A stretch of 64,000 nucleotides of DNA from assembly GCF_900110205.1 (NCBI RefSeq), contig NZ_FOCV01000029.1, positions 21,377-85,376 on the forward strand, written 5' to 3'. Position 1 is the first letter of the stretch. Each line of letters opens with the position of its first letter. The notes beneath the pieces are model-generated. The model was not told the DNA's origin, made no database searches, and saw nothing but the letters and a program-made list of their open reading frames with translations. Source of the DNA: Rhizobium tibeticum. Lineage in GTDB: Bacteria > Pseudomonadota > Alphaproteobacteria > Rhizobiales > Rhizobiaceae. Below, piece after piece: positions 41,487-50,591 of this stretch. The translations under genes and the position numbers were made by a program.

Positions 41487-42818
41487 ATGCCATCATCATT
41501 CTTAAACCCCACCCGGCGCGGCTTTCTTGCCGGTACCGCAGTTCTCGGTGCGAGCAGCCTCATCGGCATGCGCTCGGCATCGGCAGCCGTCGACTGGAAG
41601 CGTTTTTCCGGCACGACGCTTGAAGTCAACCTGGTCAAGAGCCCGCGCAGTGAGACGCTCATCAAGTACCTGTCGGAGTTCCAAGAACTGACCGGCATCA
41701 AGGTCAACGCCGAAGCGACGCCCGAGCAGCAGCAGCGTCAGAAGACAACGATCGAGTTGAGCTCTGGCAAGCCAAGTTTCGACGTCGTGCATATGAGCTA
41801 TCACGTCCAGAAGCGACAGTTCGAAAAGGGTGGCTGGCTCGCCGACATCGGTGGCTTCCTCAAGGATTCTTCACTCACCGATCCGTCGCGGGTCGAAAGC
41901 GATTTTGCCGAAGCGGGCATGACCTTCGCCAAGGATTCTGACGGTGTCCTGCGCTCCCTGCCCTTTTCGGTCGACTATTGGATCGTTTACTGGAACAAGG
42001 CGCTTTTCGAGAAGAAGGGGCTCTCCTATCCGACGTCGTTCGAGGAAATGGCCAGTGCTGCCGAGGCGCTCACCGATCCGTCGACCAACACCTATGGCTT
42101 CGTCGCCCGGGGTCTCAAGAATGCCAATACCCCTGTTTGGACGACGCTGCTGCTCGGCTACGGATCGAGCCCGCTTGGGCCGGACGGCAAGCTGCGCACC
42201 AATTCCGAGGAAGCCGTTGAAGCGGCCAAGCTCTACCAGCGCCTGATGACCAAGTCGGCTCCTCCCGGCGTCTCCGGCTTCAATTGGGCCGAAGCCCAAT
42301 CGGCCTTCCTGCAGGGCAAGATCGGCATGTGGCTTGATGGCGTGGGCTTTGCGCCGCCGATCGAGAACCCGGAAAAGTCGCGTGTCGTCGGCCAGGTCGG
42401 ATACGGCATTATGCCGAAGGGGCCAAAGGCCCAGGCGGCGGGAACGTTCGGAGACGGCCTCGGCGTCGTGGCCGCAAGCCAGAAGAAGGAAGCCGCATAT
42501 CTCTTCTGCCAGTGGGCAATTTCCCATGACATGGGTGCGCGCCTGCTCCAGGCCGGCGCCGGCGTTCCGTTCCGCCAGTCGGTCCTTGCAGATCAGAAGG
42601 TGCGCGAGGGCGTGAAGATGCCGGCCGCATGGCTTGATGCTGTCGCAGGTTCCGCGAAGGTGTCGCAACTTGCCTTACCGGTTATCATTCCAGTCACGGA
42701 ATTCCGCGACATCTATGGGGTCGGCCTCACCAACATGATCGGTGGCGCCGATCCTGCCACGGAGCTGAAGACGGCCACGGCTCAATTCGAGCCGGTCCTG
42801 GCTCGAAGCGAGGGATAA
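41487..42818 (+). CDS. ABC extracellular sugar-binding protein (CUT1), TAT-type signal
   Basis: A 443-residue lipid-free binding protein. NPTRRGFLAGTAVLGASSL is a twin-arginine leader, AASAA-like cleavage near residue 34. The mature part (LVKSPRSETLIKYLSEFQ; FDVVHMSYHVQKRQFEKGGW; QSAFLQGKIGMWLDG) fits MalE-type bilobal sugar receptors. GAGGAGG precedes the ATG. It delivers its ligand to the two downstream permeases. Confidence 0.9.
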   Translation: MPSSFLNPTRRGFLAGTAVLGASSLIGMRSASAAVDWKRFSGTTLEVNLVKSPRSETLIKYLSEFQELTGIKVNAEATPEQQQRQKTTIELSSGKPSFDVVHMSYHVQKRQFEKGGWLADIGGFLKDSSLTDPSRVESDFAEAGMTFAKDSDGVLRSLPFSVDYWIVYWNKALFEKKGLSYPTSFEEMASAAEALTDPSTNTYGFVARGLKNANTPVWTTLLLGYGSSPLGPDGKLRTNSEEAVEAAKLYQRLMTKSAPPGVSGFNWAEAQSAFLQGKIGMWLDGVGFAPPIENPEKSRVVGQVGYGIMPKGPKAQAAGTFGDGLGVVAASQKKEAAYLFCQWAISHDMGARLLQAGAGVPFRQSVLADQKVREGVKMPAAWLDAVAGSAKVSQLALPVIIPVTEFRDIYGVGLTNMIGGADPATELKTATAQFEPVLARSEG

Positions 42819-43759
42819 TGGCTTCGGTGAGCATGGAAACCGCAACCGCGGCCAAGGCGGAGGCAAAGCAGGGGAGCAAACCGGGTCGGTTTGCTCCCAA
42901 TTATTGGCCTTTCGTCATTCCCGCCCTGATCGTCGTGGCCGCTGTCATCGTTTTTCCTTGGGTCTTTACCCTGTGGATGAGCGTCAACAGCTGGACGCTC
43001 GGCCAGTCACAGGTCTTTGCCGGGTTGGATAATTACCTCCGCCTTGCCGTTGACCTGCGTTTTTGGGACTCGTTGTGGCATACCGTTCTCTACACGACGT
43101 TGTCGGTCGTCGCTCCCCTGCTCCTCGGAACGCTCGCCGCCCTCATCTTCGATGCCCAGTTCCCGCTCCGCGGCATTCTGCGCGGCATATTCGTCATGCC
43201 GATGATGGCGACCCCCGTCGCCATCGCACTTGTCTGGACGATGATGTTCCATCCCCAGCTCGGTGTTTTGAACTATCTTCTTTCCTTTATCGGGATCGGC
43301 CCACAGGAGTGGATCTACAATCAGACAAGCGTCATTCCCTCGCTGGTGCTGGTGGAAACATGGCAGTGGACACCGCTCGTCATGCTGATCGTGCTGGGTG
43401 GGCTTGCCGCCGTGCCACGCGAACCTTACGAGAGCGCCGAAATCGATGGCGCCAATGTCTGGCAGAAGTTCCGTTATCTGACGCTGCCGATGATTGCGCC
43501 GTTCCTGATGATTGCGGTCATCATTCGCAGCATCGATGCGGTCAAGAGCTTCGACATCATCTATGCGATGACGCAAGGGGGACCTGGCACCGCGTCGGAA
43601 ACGATCAACATCTATCTCTATAACACCGCGTTTTCCTACTACGACATTGGATACGGCTCGGCCATGGCGGTCATTTTCTTCGTGCTGATCGTGGCGCTCT
43701 CTTTCGTCCTTTTGATGGTCAAGCAGCGCGCCAACTGGTCCGATTGGGAGGCACGCTGA
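42818..43759 (+). CDS. ABC sugar permease (MalF-like)
   Basis: A 313-residue inner-membrane protein with six segments (WPFVIPALIVVAAVIVFPWVF first). The EAA loop is EPYESAEIDGANVWQKFRYLTLP, which contacts an ATPase. Its ATG overlaps the binding-protein stop by one base. It pairs with the next gene as the CUT1 channel; no ATPase gene is in the operon. Confidence 0.93.
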   Translation: MASVSMETATAAKAEAKQGSKPGRFAPNYWPFVIPALIVVAAVIVFPWVFTLWMSVNSWTLGQSQVFAGLDNYLRLAVDLRFWDSLWHTVLYTTLSVVAPLLLGTLAALIFDAQFPLRGILRGIFVMPMMATPVAIALVWTMMFHPQLGVLNYLLSFIGIGPQEWIYNQTSVIPSLVLVETWQWTPLVMLIVLGGLAAVPREPYESAEIDGANVWQKFRYLTLPMIAPFLMIAVIIRSIDAVKSFDIIYAMTQGGPGTASETINIYLYNTAFSYYDIGYGSAMAVIFFVLIVALSFVLLMVKQRANWSDWEAR

Positions 43760-44574
43760 TGAAGCGCAAGACAGTCGATCGCATCGGACTTCTGTTCGTG
43801 GCGCTGGTGATGGTATCGCCCGTCATCCTGTTCTTCCTCTGGATGATCTCACTGTCTCTGAAGTACGAGATCGACAACGGCGCCTATCCGCCGATCTTCA
43901 TTCCCGAGCGCTTTGCCTGGTCGAACTACGCAAAGGTGTTCGAGGAGAACAACTTCTTCCTTTACCTTTGGAATTCGGTTCTTGTCACGGGTGCGGCGAC
44001 GCTCTTGGCGCTCGTCATCGGGGTGCCGGCGGGTTACGGCATTGCGCGTCTTAAGGCCGAAAAGTCGGCTGTCGTCATCATGATTGCCCGGATGACGCCT
44101 GGCCTTTCCTTCTTGATCCCGCTCTTCCTGCTGTTCCAATGGCTGAACCTACTCGGCACGCTTTGGCCGCAGATTATCATCCATCTCGTCGTTACCGTTC
44201 CGATCGTGGTCTGGATCATGATCGGATATTTCGAAACGACACCGATGGAATTGGAAGAGGCCGCAAGCATCGACGGGGCAACGCCCTGGCAGGTTTTCCA
44301 CCTCGTGGCGCTGCCGATCGCACGGCCGGGAATCGTCGTGGCCTTCATCCTATCGGTCATCTTTTCCTGGAACAATTTTGTCTTCGGCATCGTCCTTGCA
44401 AGCCGTGAGACCCGCACCCTGCCTGTCGCGGTCTACAATATGCTGTCGTTCGAGCAGGTCAGCTGGGGGCCGCTTGCGGCCGCCGCCTTGATCGTCACTC
44501 TGCCGGTGTTGATCCTGACCGTCTTTGCGCAAACGCAGATTGTGGCCGGGCTTACGGCGGGTGCCGTGAAGTGA
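43759..44574 (+). CDS. ABC sugar permease (MalG-like)
   Basis: A 271-residue permease with six segments (GLLFVALVMVSPVILFFLWMI first) and the EAA loop ELEEAASIDGATPWQVFHLVALP. Its ATG overlaps the preceding stop (TGATG). It forms the second channel subunit. Confidence 0.93.
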   Translation: MKRKTVDRIGLLFVALVMVSPVILFFLWMISLSLKYEIDNGAYPPIFIPERFAWSNYAKVFEENNFFLYLWNSVLVTGAATLLALVIGVPAGYGIARLKAEKSAVVIMIARMTPGLSFLIPLFLLFQWLNLLGTLWPQIIIHLVVTVPIVVWIMIGYFETTPMELEEAASIDGATPWQVFHLVALPIARPGIVVAFILSVIFSWNNFVFGIVLASRETRTLPVAVYNMLSFEQVSWGPLAAAALIVTLPVLILTVFAQTQIVAGLTAGAVK

Positions 44575-45560
44575 CGCTGACGACCGCAATGGATAAGCGT
44601 GCGAAGCCACACATTCTGTGCGTTGGAGCCGCTGTTCTCGATACGCTCTACAGGGTGCGCACCATGCCCACCGGGCAAGGCAAAGTTCTACCGTACGACA
44701 TGCTGCAGATCGCAGAAGGTATGGCCTCGAGTGCTGCTTTTGCGGTCGCAAAGCTTGGTGGGGACGCCAGCCTCTGGAGTGCGGTCGGAGACGACCAAAC
44801 CGGCGAGCGCATCATCGGCGACCTGGCAGAAAGTGGCATAGACACCCGTGGCATGCGGCGCGTGGCTGGTGCCCGCTCGGCCGTATCGACGATCCTGATC
44901 GACGATGTCGGCGAGCGCCTGATCATCCCCTTCTATGACCCACGTCTACATCAGCTCGTCCAATCGGTCACAGCGGATCATGTCGCGCCATTCGATGCGG
45001 TCTTGGTCGATGTGCGCTGGCCATCACTTGCACTGCAGACACTGCTCGCTGCCCGGGAAGCGAAGTTGCCGGCCATCCTTGACGGAGACGTGGCGGCTGA
45101 GGGGGTGATCGAGATGTTGGCACCGGCGGCAAGCCATATTGTTTTTTCGCAGCCGGCTGCTGAACGTCTGGCAGGAACGGCGCAGCCTCCATCGATGGTT
45201 CACCGACTGAAGGAGCGTTTCAGCCATGCCTTCGTTAGCGTGACATTCGGAGAAAAAGGCTCCTACTGGTTCGATGACGACAGCGGTCGCATTCGCCATC
45301 TCGAAGCACCGTGCATCACGCCCACGGATACGCTGGCGGCAGGCGACATCTTCCATGGAACCTTCGCGCTGACGCTGTCCGAGGGTATGGCGATCGAGGA
45401 TGTGATGCGCGCCTCGTCGATGGCGGCGGCAATCAAATGCCAGACATTCGGAGGCCGCATCGGCGCGCCCGCTCGCGCAGAGCTTGATCAAGCGCTGATG
45501 AGTTGGCCAGCCAAGGCCGTCGATATCACCGCGCGAAACGGGCCGGCGCAGGCCCTTTGA
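44571..45560 (+). CDS. PfkB-family sugar kinase
   Basis: A 329-residue ribokinase-like enzyme. GAAVLDTLYRV and SSAAFAVAKLGGDASLWSAVGDD form the substrate lobe; DTLAAGDIFHGTFAL holds the anion hole and catalytic Asp. It probably phosphorylates the imported sugar, perhaps 2-keto-3-deoxygluconate-like given the aldolase. The start is a GTG overlapping the permease stop (GTGA); a good ATG six codons in is possible. Confidence 0.88.
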   Translation: MTLTTAMDKRAKPHILCVGAAVLDTLYRVRTMPTGQGKVLPYDMLQIAEGMASSAAFAVAKLGGDASLWSAVGDDQTGERIIGDLAESGIDTRGMRRVAGARSAVSTILIDDVGERLIIPFYDPRLHQLVQSVTADHVAPFDAVLVDVRWPSLALQTLLAAREAKLPAILDGDVAAEGVIEMLAPAASHIVFSQPAAERLAGTAQPPSMVHRLKERFSHAFVSVTFGEKGSYWFDDDSGRIRHLEAPCITPTDTLAAGDIFHGTFALTLSEGMAIEDVMRASSMAAAIKCQTFGGRIGAPARAELDQALMSWPAKAVDITARNGPAQAL

Positions 45561-45563
45561 AGG

Positions 45564-46523
45564 TCAAGCTGCCTTCGAGATTGTCATGGAGCAGCCGGAC
45601 GCCTTGAGCGCGGCTTCGACGACGTCAACGAAAAGCTTGCGGAACCATACCGAGCGACCGTCCGCACGATCGACGCGGCGGTAGAGCATCGTAACAGGAT
45701 CGGCGGGAAGTTCGATCGGCGGGGTCGAGATCTCGAGGCCGTGCAACTGCGCGATGCAGCGAGCGATCGATTCCGGAATGGTCGCGATTGCCGGCATCGC
45801 CCTCAGCGCCGGTGGCAGTGCTGAAAAGCGCGGTACGGTGGCCACCACCTGTCGGCGCAGACCGGCCTTGGCAAGGACTGTGTCGACATTTGTCGCACTG
45901 TTGCCCTCAAAGGACACGGTGACGTGCGCGGCATTGACGAAGTCTTCCAGCGTCAGCGGCGCTTTGCGCTTCAGCTGGGCGGGGTCATAGACGCAGACCG
46001 AACACTGGCTGAAGAGCGGCGCCCGGACATGCCAGGACGCCGGTTCCTCGTGGACCGCGACGCTGAAATCATAAGCACCGTCGTCGAGCATGCGGGCAGC
46101 ATCACGCTTGTCGGCGGCGACCCCGATCAGGCGTGCACCCGGGGACAGTGCACGCAGGCGCGCCACCAGCGGCCCGAAGAACGCCGATTCCAGATTGTCG
46201 CACATGCCGATCCTGAACTCGCCCTGCCAGATCTTTGGATCGAAGGCGACCGGCGGCCGGATGGCGCGCTCGATGCACGATAGCGCATCCTCGATCGCCG
46301 GCGCGATTGCAAGCGCGCGTGGGGTGGGCTGCAGGCCTCGCCCGACCCGAACGAACAGCTCGTCGTCAAGCGTCTCGCGCAGCCGCTTTAGGGCCGCCGA
46401 CAAGCCTGGCTGGCCGAGCAGAAGCCGCTCGGCAGCACGAGACACATTGCGCTCCTGCATCAGCACGGAGAAGGCAAGCAGAAGGTTGAGGTCTATCTTT
46501 CTGAGGATCGTGTCATTCATCAT
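45564..46523 (-). CDS. LysR-family transcriptional regulator
   Basis: A 319-residue regulator. The HTH is LLLAFSVLMQERNVSRAAERL / LLGQPGLSAALKRLRETL; a periplasmic-binding-like effector domain follows from WQGEFRIGMCDNLESAFFG. It converges on the kinase gene with a 3-bp gap and diverges from the MFS gene. The target is unknown; the divergent MFS exporter is the best guess. Confidence 0.88.
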   Translation of the reverse strand: MMNDTILRKIDLNLLLAFSVLMQERNVSRAAERLLLGQPGLSAALKRLRETLDDELFVRVGRGLQPTPRALAIAPAIEDALSCIERAIRPPVAFDPKIWQGEFRIGMCDNLESAFFGPLVARLRALSPGARLIGVAADKRDAARMLDDGAYDFSVAVHEEPASWHVRAPLFSQCSVCVYDPAQLKRKAPLTLEDFVNAAHVTVSFEGNSATNVDTVLAKAGLRRQVVATVPRFSALPPALRAMPAIATIPESIARCIAQLHGLEISTPPIELPADPVTMLYRRVDRADGRSVWFRKLFVDVVEAALKASGCSMTISKAA

Positions 46524-46643
46524 TATCAGTAATACCTGACATGGTTACTATCAATTTGCAATAGGTTCGGGAGGTGTACATTTTCTCGTTCCCTGACGCT
46601 CAAAGCTTCCTCCCGGGGCGTCGGCAGAAAGGAACGATCACCC

Positions 46644-48044
46644 ATGACCATTTCGAGATCTCAAGGCGGAGCCGGCTTGGCATTGCTGTTGCTTTGCGCT
46701 GCCAACTTTCTTGATGCAATGGATGTGTCCACGATTGGCGTCGCGCTTCCGGCGATACAGGTCGAGCTCGGCATGAAGGCCACGTCCCTTCAGTGGGCCG
46801 TCAGCGCCTATGTGCTCGGCTATGGCGGTTTCCTGTTGCTGGGCGGGCGCGTCGCGGACGTTTTCGGCCACCGTCGCGTCTTCCTCTGGTCGCTCGCCAT
46901 TTTCGCTGCCGCCAGCATCGCCGGCGGCTTTGTCGATAGCGGCCCGACGCTGATCGCCGCACGCCTGATAAAAGGCATCGCCGCTGCGTTTACGGCACCC
47001 GCTGCCCTTGCCCTCCTTCTGTCGGTGTTCGGCGAAGGATCGGCGCGGGCAAAAGCGCTCGGGGTCTTTGCCTCGACTGGCGCGACCGGCTTTGTCCTTG
47101 GCATGGTGCTTGGCGGTGCCGCGACGGTCTTCAGCTGGCGGGCAACTCTTGTCATGGGTGCGCCGGTCGCCATTATCGCGCTGTCGATTGCTCCTTTCGT
47201 GCTGCCGGCAGACCAGCAGCGCAGCGGGCCGCGTGTCAAGTTCGACTGGGCTGGCGCGATGACCATCACGCCGGGACTCTTGCTCTTCGTCTTTGGCATC
47301 ACCAATGCTGCGGCCGATGGTTGGCAGGCAGTGCCCACCTGGGGTGCGCTCGTGGCGGCGGCCGTTTTGATCTGCCTCTTCCTCATCGTCGAATCCCGTC
47401 ATGCTGATCCGATGGTGCCGCTTGCGATATTCCGGCGGGCAAAGCTCTCCCACGCCAATGCCATTGCTGCGCTGTTCCAGGGCGTCTATGTCGGCTTCCA
47501 GTTCATCGCGACGCTCTATTATCAGACAGTCGTTGGCTGGTCGGCCTTCGCGACCGGGTTCTCCTTTGCCTTCGGCGGCGTCTGTGTCATGTTCCTGGCG
47601 CCACGCTTTGCGACGATCGCGCAAAATCGTGGCACGACCGGGCTGATGACGCTTGGCGTAGCACTACAGGCCCTCAGCTACATCTTCTGGATCCTGAGCG
47701 TTGGCCACATCAACCCGGTCTGGCTGGTCGCCCTGTCACAGCTCCCGCTCGGTGTCGGCTACGCCATGACCTACCCCTCCGTGCAGGTTGCGGCACTCTC
47801 CGACGTTGGCGAGGATCAGTCCGGGCTCGCATCGGGGCTGTTGTTTGCCTCCTTCCAGATCGGTGGCGGCATCGTGCTTGCGGCAGCCTCTGCCATATTC
47901 GGTGCGGCTTCCGGTTTCGGCTGGGATCCGTATTTCGCCGGCATCACGTTTGTCGCGGTCCTTGCAGTTCTCGTCACGCTTGCGGCCGCACTCGGTCCGA
48001 GAGCCTCTGTCGTCGACCGGAACGTCTATCAGGCGGCGGAATAG
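46644..48044 (+). CDS. MFS drug/metabolite transporter (DHA2/EmrB-like)
   Basis: A 466-residue protein with about 14 hydrophobic segments. DAMDVSTIGVALPAIQVELG and SLQWAVSAYVLGYGGFLLLGGRVADV are the DHA2 opening motifs. It exports drugs or metabolites by proton antiport. AAAGGAACG precedes the ATG. It diverges from the LysR gene and ends before a strong terminator. Confidence 0.88.
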   Translation: MTISRSQGGAGLALLLLCAANFLDAMDVSTIGVALPAIQVELGMKATSLQWAVSAYVLGYGGFLLLGGRVADVFGHRRVFLWSLAIFAAASIAGGFVDSGPTLIAARLIKGIAAAFTAPAALALLLSVFGEGSARAKALGVFASTGATGFVLGMVLGGAATVFSWRATLVMGAPVAIIALSIAPFVLPADQQRSGPRVKFDWAGAMTITPGLLLFVFGITNAAADGWQAVPTWGALVAAAVLICLFLIVESRHADPMVPLAIFRRAKLSHANAIAALFQGVYVGFQFIATLYYQTVVGWSAFATGFSFAFGGVCVMFLAPRFATIAQNRGTTGLMTLGVALQALSYIFWILSVGHINPVWLVALSQLPLGVGYAMTYPSVQVAALSDVGEDQSGLASGLLFASFQIGGGIVLAAASAIFGAASGFGWDPYFAGITFVAVLAVLVTLAAALGPRASVVDRNVYQAAE

Positions 48045-48062
48045 CCGGGACCCGCTATCGCG

Positions 48063-48099
48063 GGACATCGCCGGCCGCGTCCGGCGATGTCCATTTTAT
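48063..48099 (+). terminator. terminator after the MFS gene
   Basis: GGACATCGCCGG (48063-48074) pairs over 12 bases with CCGGCGATGTCC (48081-48092) around CCGCGT, followed by ATTTTAT. It insulates the MFS transcript from the riboswitch unit. Confidence 0.8.
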
Positions 48100-48143
48100 G
48101 GGTGACAGGCGCATGCTTCTCTGCGACAAGAAGGCGATGAGAG

Positions 48144-48210
48144 ACAGGGGCGCCCTGGTGGGCTGAGAAGCACCCTTTGAACCTGAACCGGATAATGCCG
48201 GCGGAGGGAG
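48144..48210 (+). ncRNA. TPP riboswitch (THI element)
   Basis: GGGCTGAGAAGCACCCTTTG, AACCTGAACCGGATAATGCC and GGCGGAGGGAG are the conserved blocks of the thiamine-pyrophosphate aptamer: CTGAGA binds the pyrimidine and ACC...GGATAATGCCGG...GGAGGG the pyrophosphate helices. It precedes thiM. Confidence 0.95.
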
Positions 48211-48247
48211 TCGCTCGGGACTGTCGGCTTCCCGCGTTTGTCCCTGC

Positions 48248-48270
48248 GCCTTTCTCCCCGGTCGAAAGGC
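48248..48270 (+). promoter_or_regulatory. Shine-Dalgarno-sequestering hairpin of the riboswitch
   Basis: GCCTTTC (48248-48254) pairs perfectly with GAAAGGC (48264-48270), which contains the ribosome site of thiM (ATG 48276). The helix suggests translational control: TPP binding would favour it and block initiation. Confidence 0.65.
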
Positions 48271-48275
48271 ACACC

Positions 48276-49079
48276 ATGCAAGATCAGAACTCGCCGGGAA
48301 CGCTGCTGGGCGAATTGCGAGCCCAGCCACCGCTCGTCCACTGCATCACCAATTTCGTTGCCATGAACATCGCAGCCAATGTGCTTCTGGCAGCTGGCGC
48401 TTCGCCGGCCATGGTGCATGCGGAAGAAGAGGCTGGCGAATTTGCCGCGATCGCCGGCGCCCTGACGATCAACATCGGCACGCTCTCGTCAGCTTGGCTG
48501 CGCGGCATGCAGGCAGCCGCCCGCGCGGCCGGCCAGGCCGGCAAGCCCATTGTCCTCGATCCGGTTGCCCACTACGCAACCGGTTTTCGTCGCGCGGCGG
48601 TGGACCGGCTGCTGGAACTCGGCCCCACCGTCATTCGCGGCAATGCCTCCGAAATCATCGCGCTTGCTGGCGGGGCGAGCCGTGGTCAGGGCGTGGATAG
48701 CCGCGATGACGTCGAGCAGGCTGAGGACGCTGCCCGCCTACTGGCCAGGGTACACGGAGCGACGGTCGCGGTAACCGGCGCTGTCGATTTCGTCACCGAT
48801 GGCGACCGGGCGGCTCGTATCGAGGGTGGCTCGGTGCTAATGCCGCAGGTCACGGCGCTTGGCTGCTCGCTGACCTGCCTTATTGGCGCATTCACCGCTA
48901 TTCGGCCCGGCGCGCCATTCGAGGCGGCGGTGGCCGCCCTTGCGACCTTTGCTGTCGCCGGCGAAATGGCAGCCAGCAACGCGGATGGCCCGGGCTCGTT
49001 CTCCTGGCGTTTCCTCGATGCACTTGCCGCGCTTGACGCTGCGAGGCTCGATCGCGATGCCAGGGTGCGCGCGGCATGA
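48276..49079 (+). CDS. thiM: hydroxyethylthiazole kinase
   Basis: A 267-residue enzyme phosphorylating 4-methyl-5-hydroxyethylthiazole for thiamine salvage. HCITNFVAMNIAANVLLAAGASPAM is the substrate region; VLDPVAHYAT, VIRGNASEIIAL and ALGCSLTCLIGAF (anion hole) are family motifs. The ATG at 48276 follows the SD hairpin; a longer open frame starts inside the aptamer and is not used. It overlaps thiE by ATGA. In the last motif Ser stands at the position where many ThiM proteins have the catalytic Cys (GCGS/TGCG). Confidence 0.93.
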   Translation: MQDQNSPGTLLGELRAQPPLVHCITNFVAMNIAANVLLAAGASPAMVHAEEEAGEFAAIAGALTINIGTLSSAWLRGMQAAARAAGQAGKPIVLDPVAHYATGFRRAAVDRLLELGPTVIRGNASEIIALAGGASRGQGVDSRDDVEQAEDAARLLARVHGATVAVTGAVDFVTDGDRAARIEGGSVLMPQVTALGCSLTCLIGAFTAIRPGAPFEAAVAALATFAVAGEMAASNADGPGSFSWRFLDALAALDAARLDRDARVRAA

Positions 49080-49711
49080 GAAACCTCGATCTTTATCTCT
49101 ACCTCGTCCTCGATCCGGGCCTTTGCGCTGCCTTCGGCATGGTGGAGACCGCGTGCGCGGCGGTCGCCGGGGGAGCGACCATGGTGCAACTGCGCGACAA
49201 GCATGCGGATACCGCACGGATGATCGAGACTGGGCGTGCACTCAAGGCGGCATTGTCTAGCACCGGCGCGGTGCTCATCGTCAATGACGACGTGGAGGCG
49301 GCTATCGCCATTGGCGCCGACGGGCTGCATATTGGCCAGGAAGACATCGATGCGATCGCGGCGCGGCAATTGATTGGCCCGGACATGATCCTCGGCCTCT
49401 CGGCCGAAACGGCGGCGCTGGCGGCGGCAATCGACCCCGCAGCTGTCGACTATGCTGGATTGGGGCCGGTTTTTGCGACAGCGACGAAGCCTGACCACAA
49501 ACCCGCGCTGGGCTTTGCAGGGCTTTCGCGCCTCGTCAAGGTTTGTCCCGTACCGGTCGTCGCCATCGGTGGCCTGAAATCCGCCCACGTCGGTGAGGTG
49601 CTTGCCGCTGGGGCCCATGGGCTTGCGGTTGTCTCGGCGATTTGTGGGACACCCGATCCACAGCTTGCGGCACGAGAGATCGCCGAGAACATCAAAATGG
49701 CAAGAACATGA
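49076..49711 (+). CDS. thiE: thiamine-phosphate synthase
   Basis: A 211-residue TIM-barrel enzyme joining HMP-PP and thiazole phosphate. ATMVQLRDKHADT, LIVNDDVEAAIAIGADGLHIGQED, YAGLGPVFATATKPDH and VVAIGGL are the canonical motifs for pyrophosphate and thiazole binding. Translationally coupled to thiM and thiD by ATGA overlaps. Confidence 0.94.
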   Translation: MRNLDLYLYLVLDPGLCAAFGMVETACAAVAGGATMVQLRDKHADTARMIETGRALKAALSSTGAVLIVNDDVEAAIAIGADGLHIGQEDIDAIAARQLIGPDMILGLSAETAALAAAIDPAAVDYAGLGPVFATATKPDHKPALGFAGLSRLVKVCPVPVVAIGGLKSAHVGEVLAAGAHGLAVVSAICGTPDPQLAAREIAENIKMART

Positions 49712-50520
49712 TCCGAAACGTGCTGTCCATTGCAGGCTCCGACCCGTCCGGCGGAGCCGGTATCCAGGCCGACCTCAAGGCATTTTCCGCGCGCGGCGTC
49801 TATGGCATGGCAGTGATGACGGCCCTGACTGCCCAGAACACGCAAGGCGTTTGCGGCGTCCATCTGGTCCCTGCCGCCTTCGTCGCGGATCAGATTGCGG
49901 CGGTTCTTGCCGATGTGCGGGTCGACGCCATCAAGATCGGCATGATTGCCACGGCCGAGATCGCCGACGCCGTCGCCGACGCGCTTGTGAGCCACCAGGG
50001 TATCCCAATCGTTCTCGACCCCGTCATGGTCGCCAAGGGCGGAGCTGCCCTACTCGACCCCTCCGCTGTCGACGTTCTGACCAAGCGTCTGTCGCCGCTT
50101 GCAACCTTGCTGACGCCAAACCTGCCGGAAGCGGCCGCACTGCTTCATGTCTCTGCCGCGGCCACTCGCAGCGACATGGCAGAGCAGGCAGATAGTCTTC
50201 GCCAGCTCGGCCCCAAGGCTGTCCTCGTCAAGGGCGGACATCTGGCCGGCGACGAAAGCCCAGATGTGCTCTCGACAGGCTCCGGGCTGACATGGTTTGA
50301 GGCAAAACGCGTTCCGACCGCAAACACACATGGCACCGGCTGCACCCTTTCCAGCGCGCTTGCCGCGGAATTGGCGAAAGGAGCATCAGTTCACGAGGCG
50401 GTCACGCGTGCCAAGGCCTACCTTGCCGACGCCGTCGCCCATGCCGACGGGCTGAGCGTCGGGTCTGGTCACGGACCCGTGCATCACTTTCACGCACTGT
50501 GGTGGGCGGCGTCGGCATAG
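49708..50520 (+). CDS. thiD: hydroxymethylpyrimidine (phosphate) kinase
   Basis: A 270-residue ribokinase-fold kinase that phosphorylates HMP and HMP-P. SIAGSDPSGGAGIQADLKAF is the N-terminal signature, VLDPVMVAKGG and LTPNLPEAAAL follow, and NTHGTGCTLSSALAA holds the anion hole with the catalytic Cys/Asp set. It completes a salvage operon; the de novo genes thiC and thiG are not in the window. Confidence 0.94.
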   Translation: MIRNVLSIAGSDPSGGAGIQADLKAFSARGVYGMAVMTALTAQNTQGVCGVHLVPAAFVADQIAAVLADVRVDAIKIGMIATAEIADAVADALVSHQGIPIVLDPVMVAKGGAALLDPSAVDVLTKRLSPLATLLTPNLPEAAALLHVSAAATRSDMAEQADSLRQLGPKAVLVKGGHLAGDESPDVLSTGSGLTWFEAKRVPTANTHGTGCTLSSALAAELAKGASVHEAVTRAKAYLADAVAHADGLSVGSGHGPVHHFHALWWAASA

Positions 50521-50591
50521 CACGAACGATCAGCCTGCCGACACAGCAGCTAAGGCAGCGCCGGGACGAAGCTCCGTCGTTTCACGCCCCA

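Noticed and set aside
46638..47624. 328-residue minus-strand frame across the MFS gene
   Set aside because: Highly charged mirror of a membrane-protein gene; no motif.
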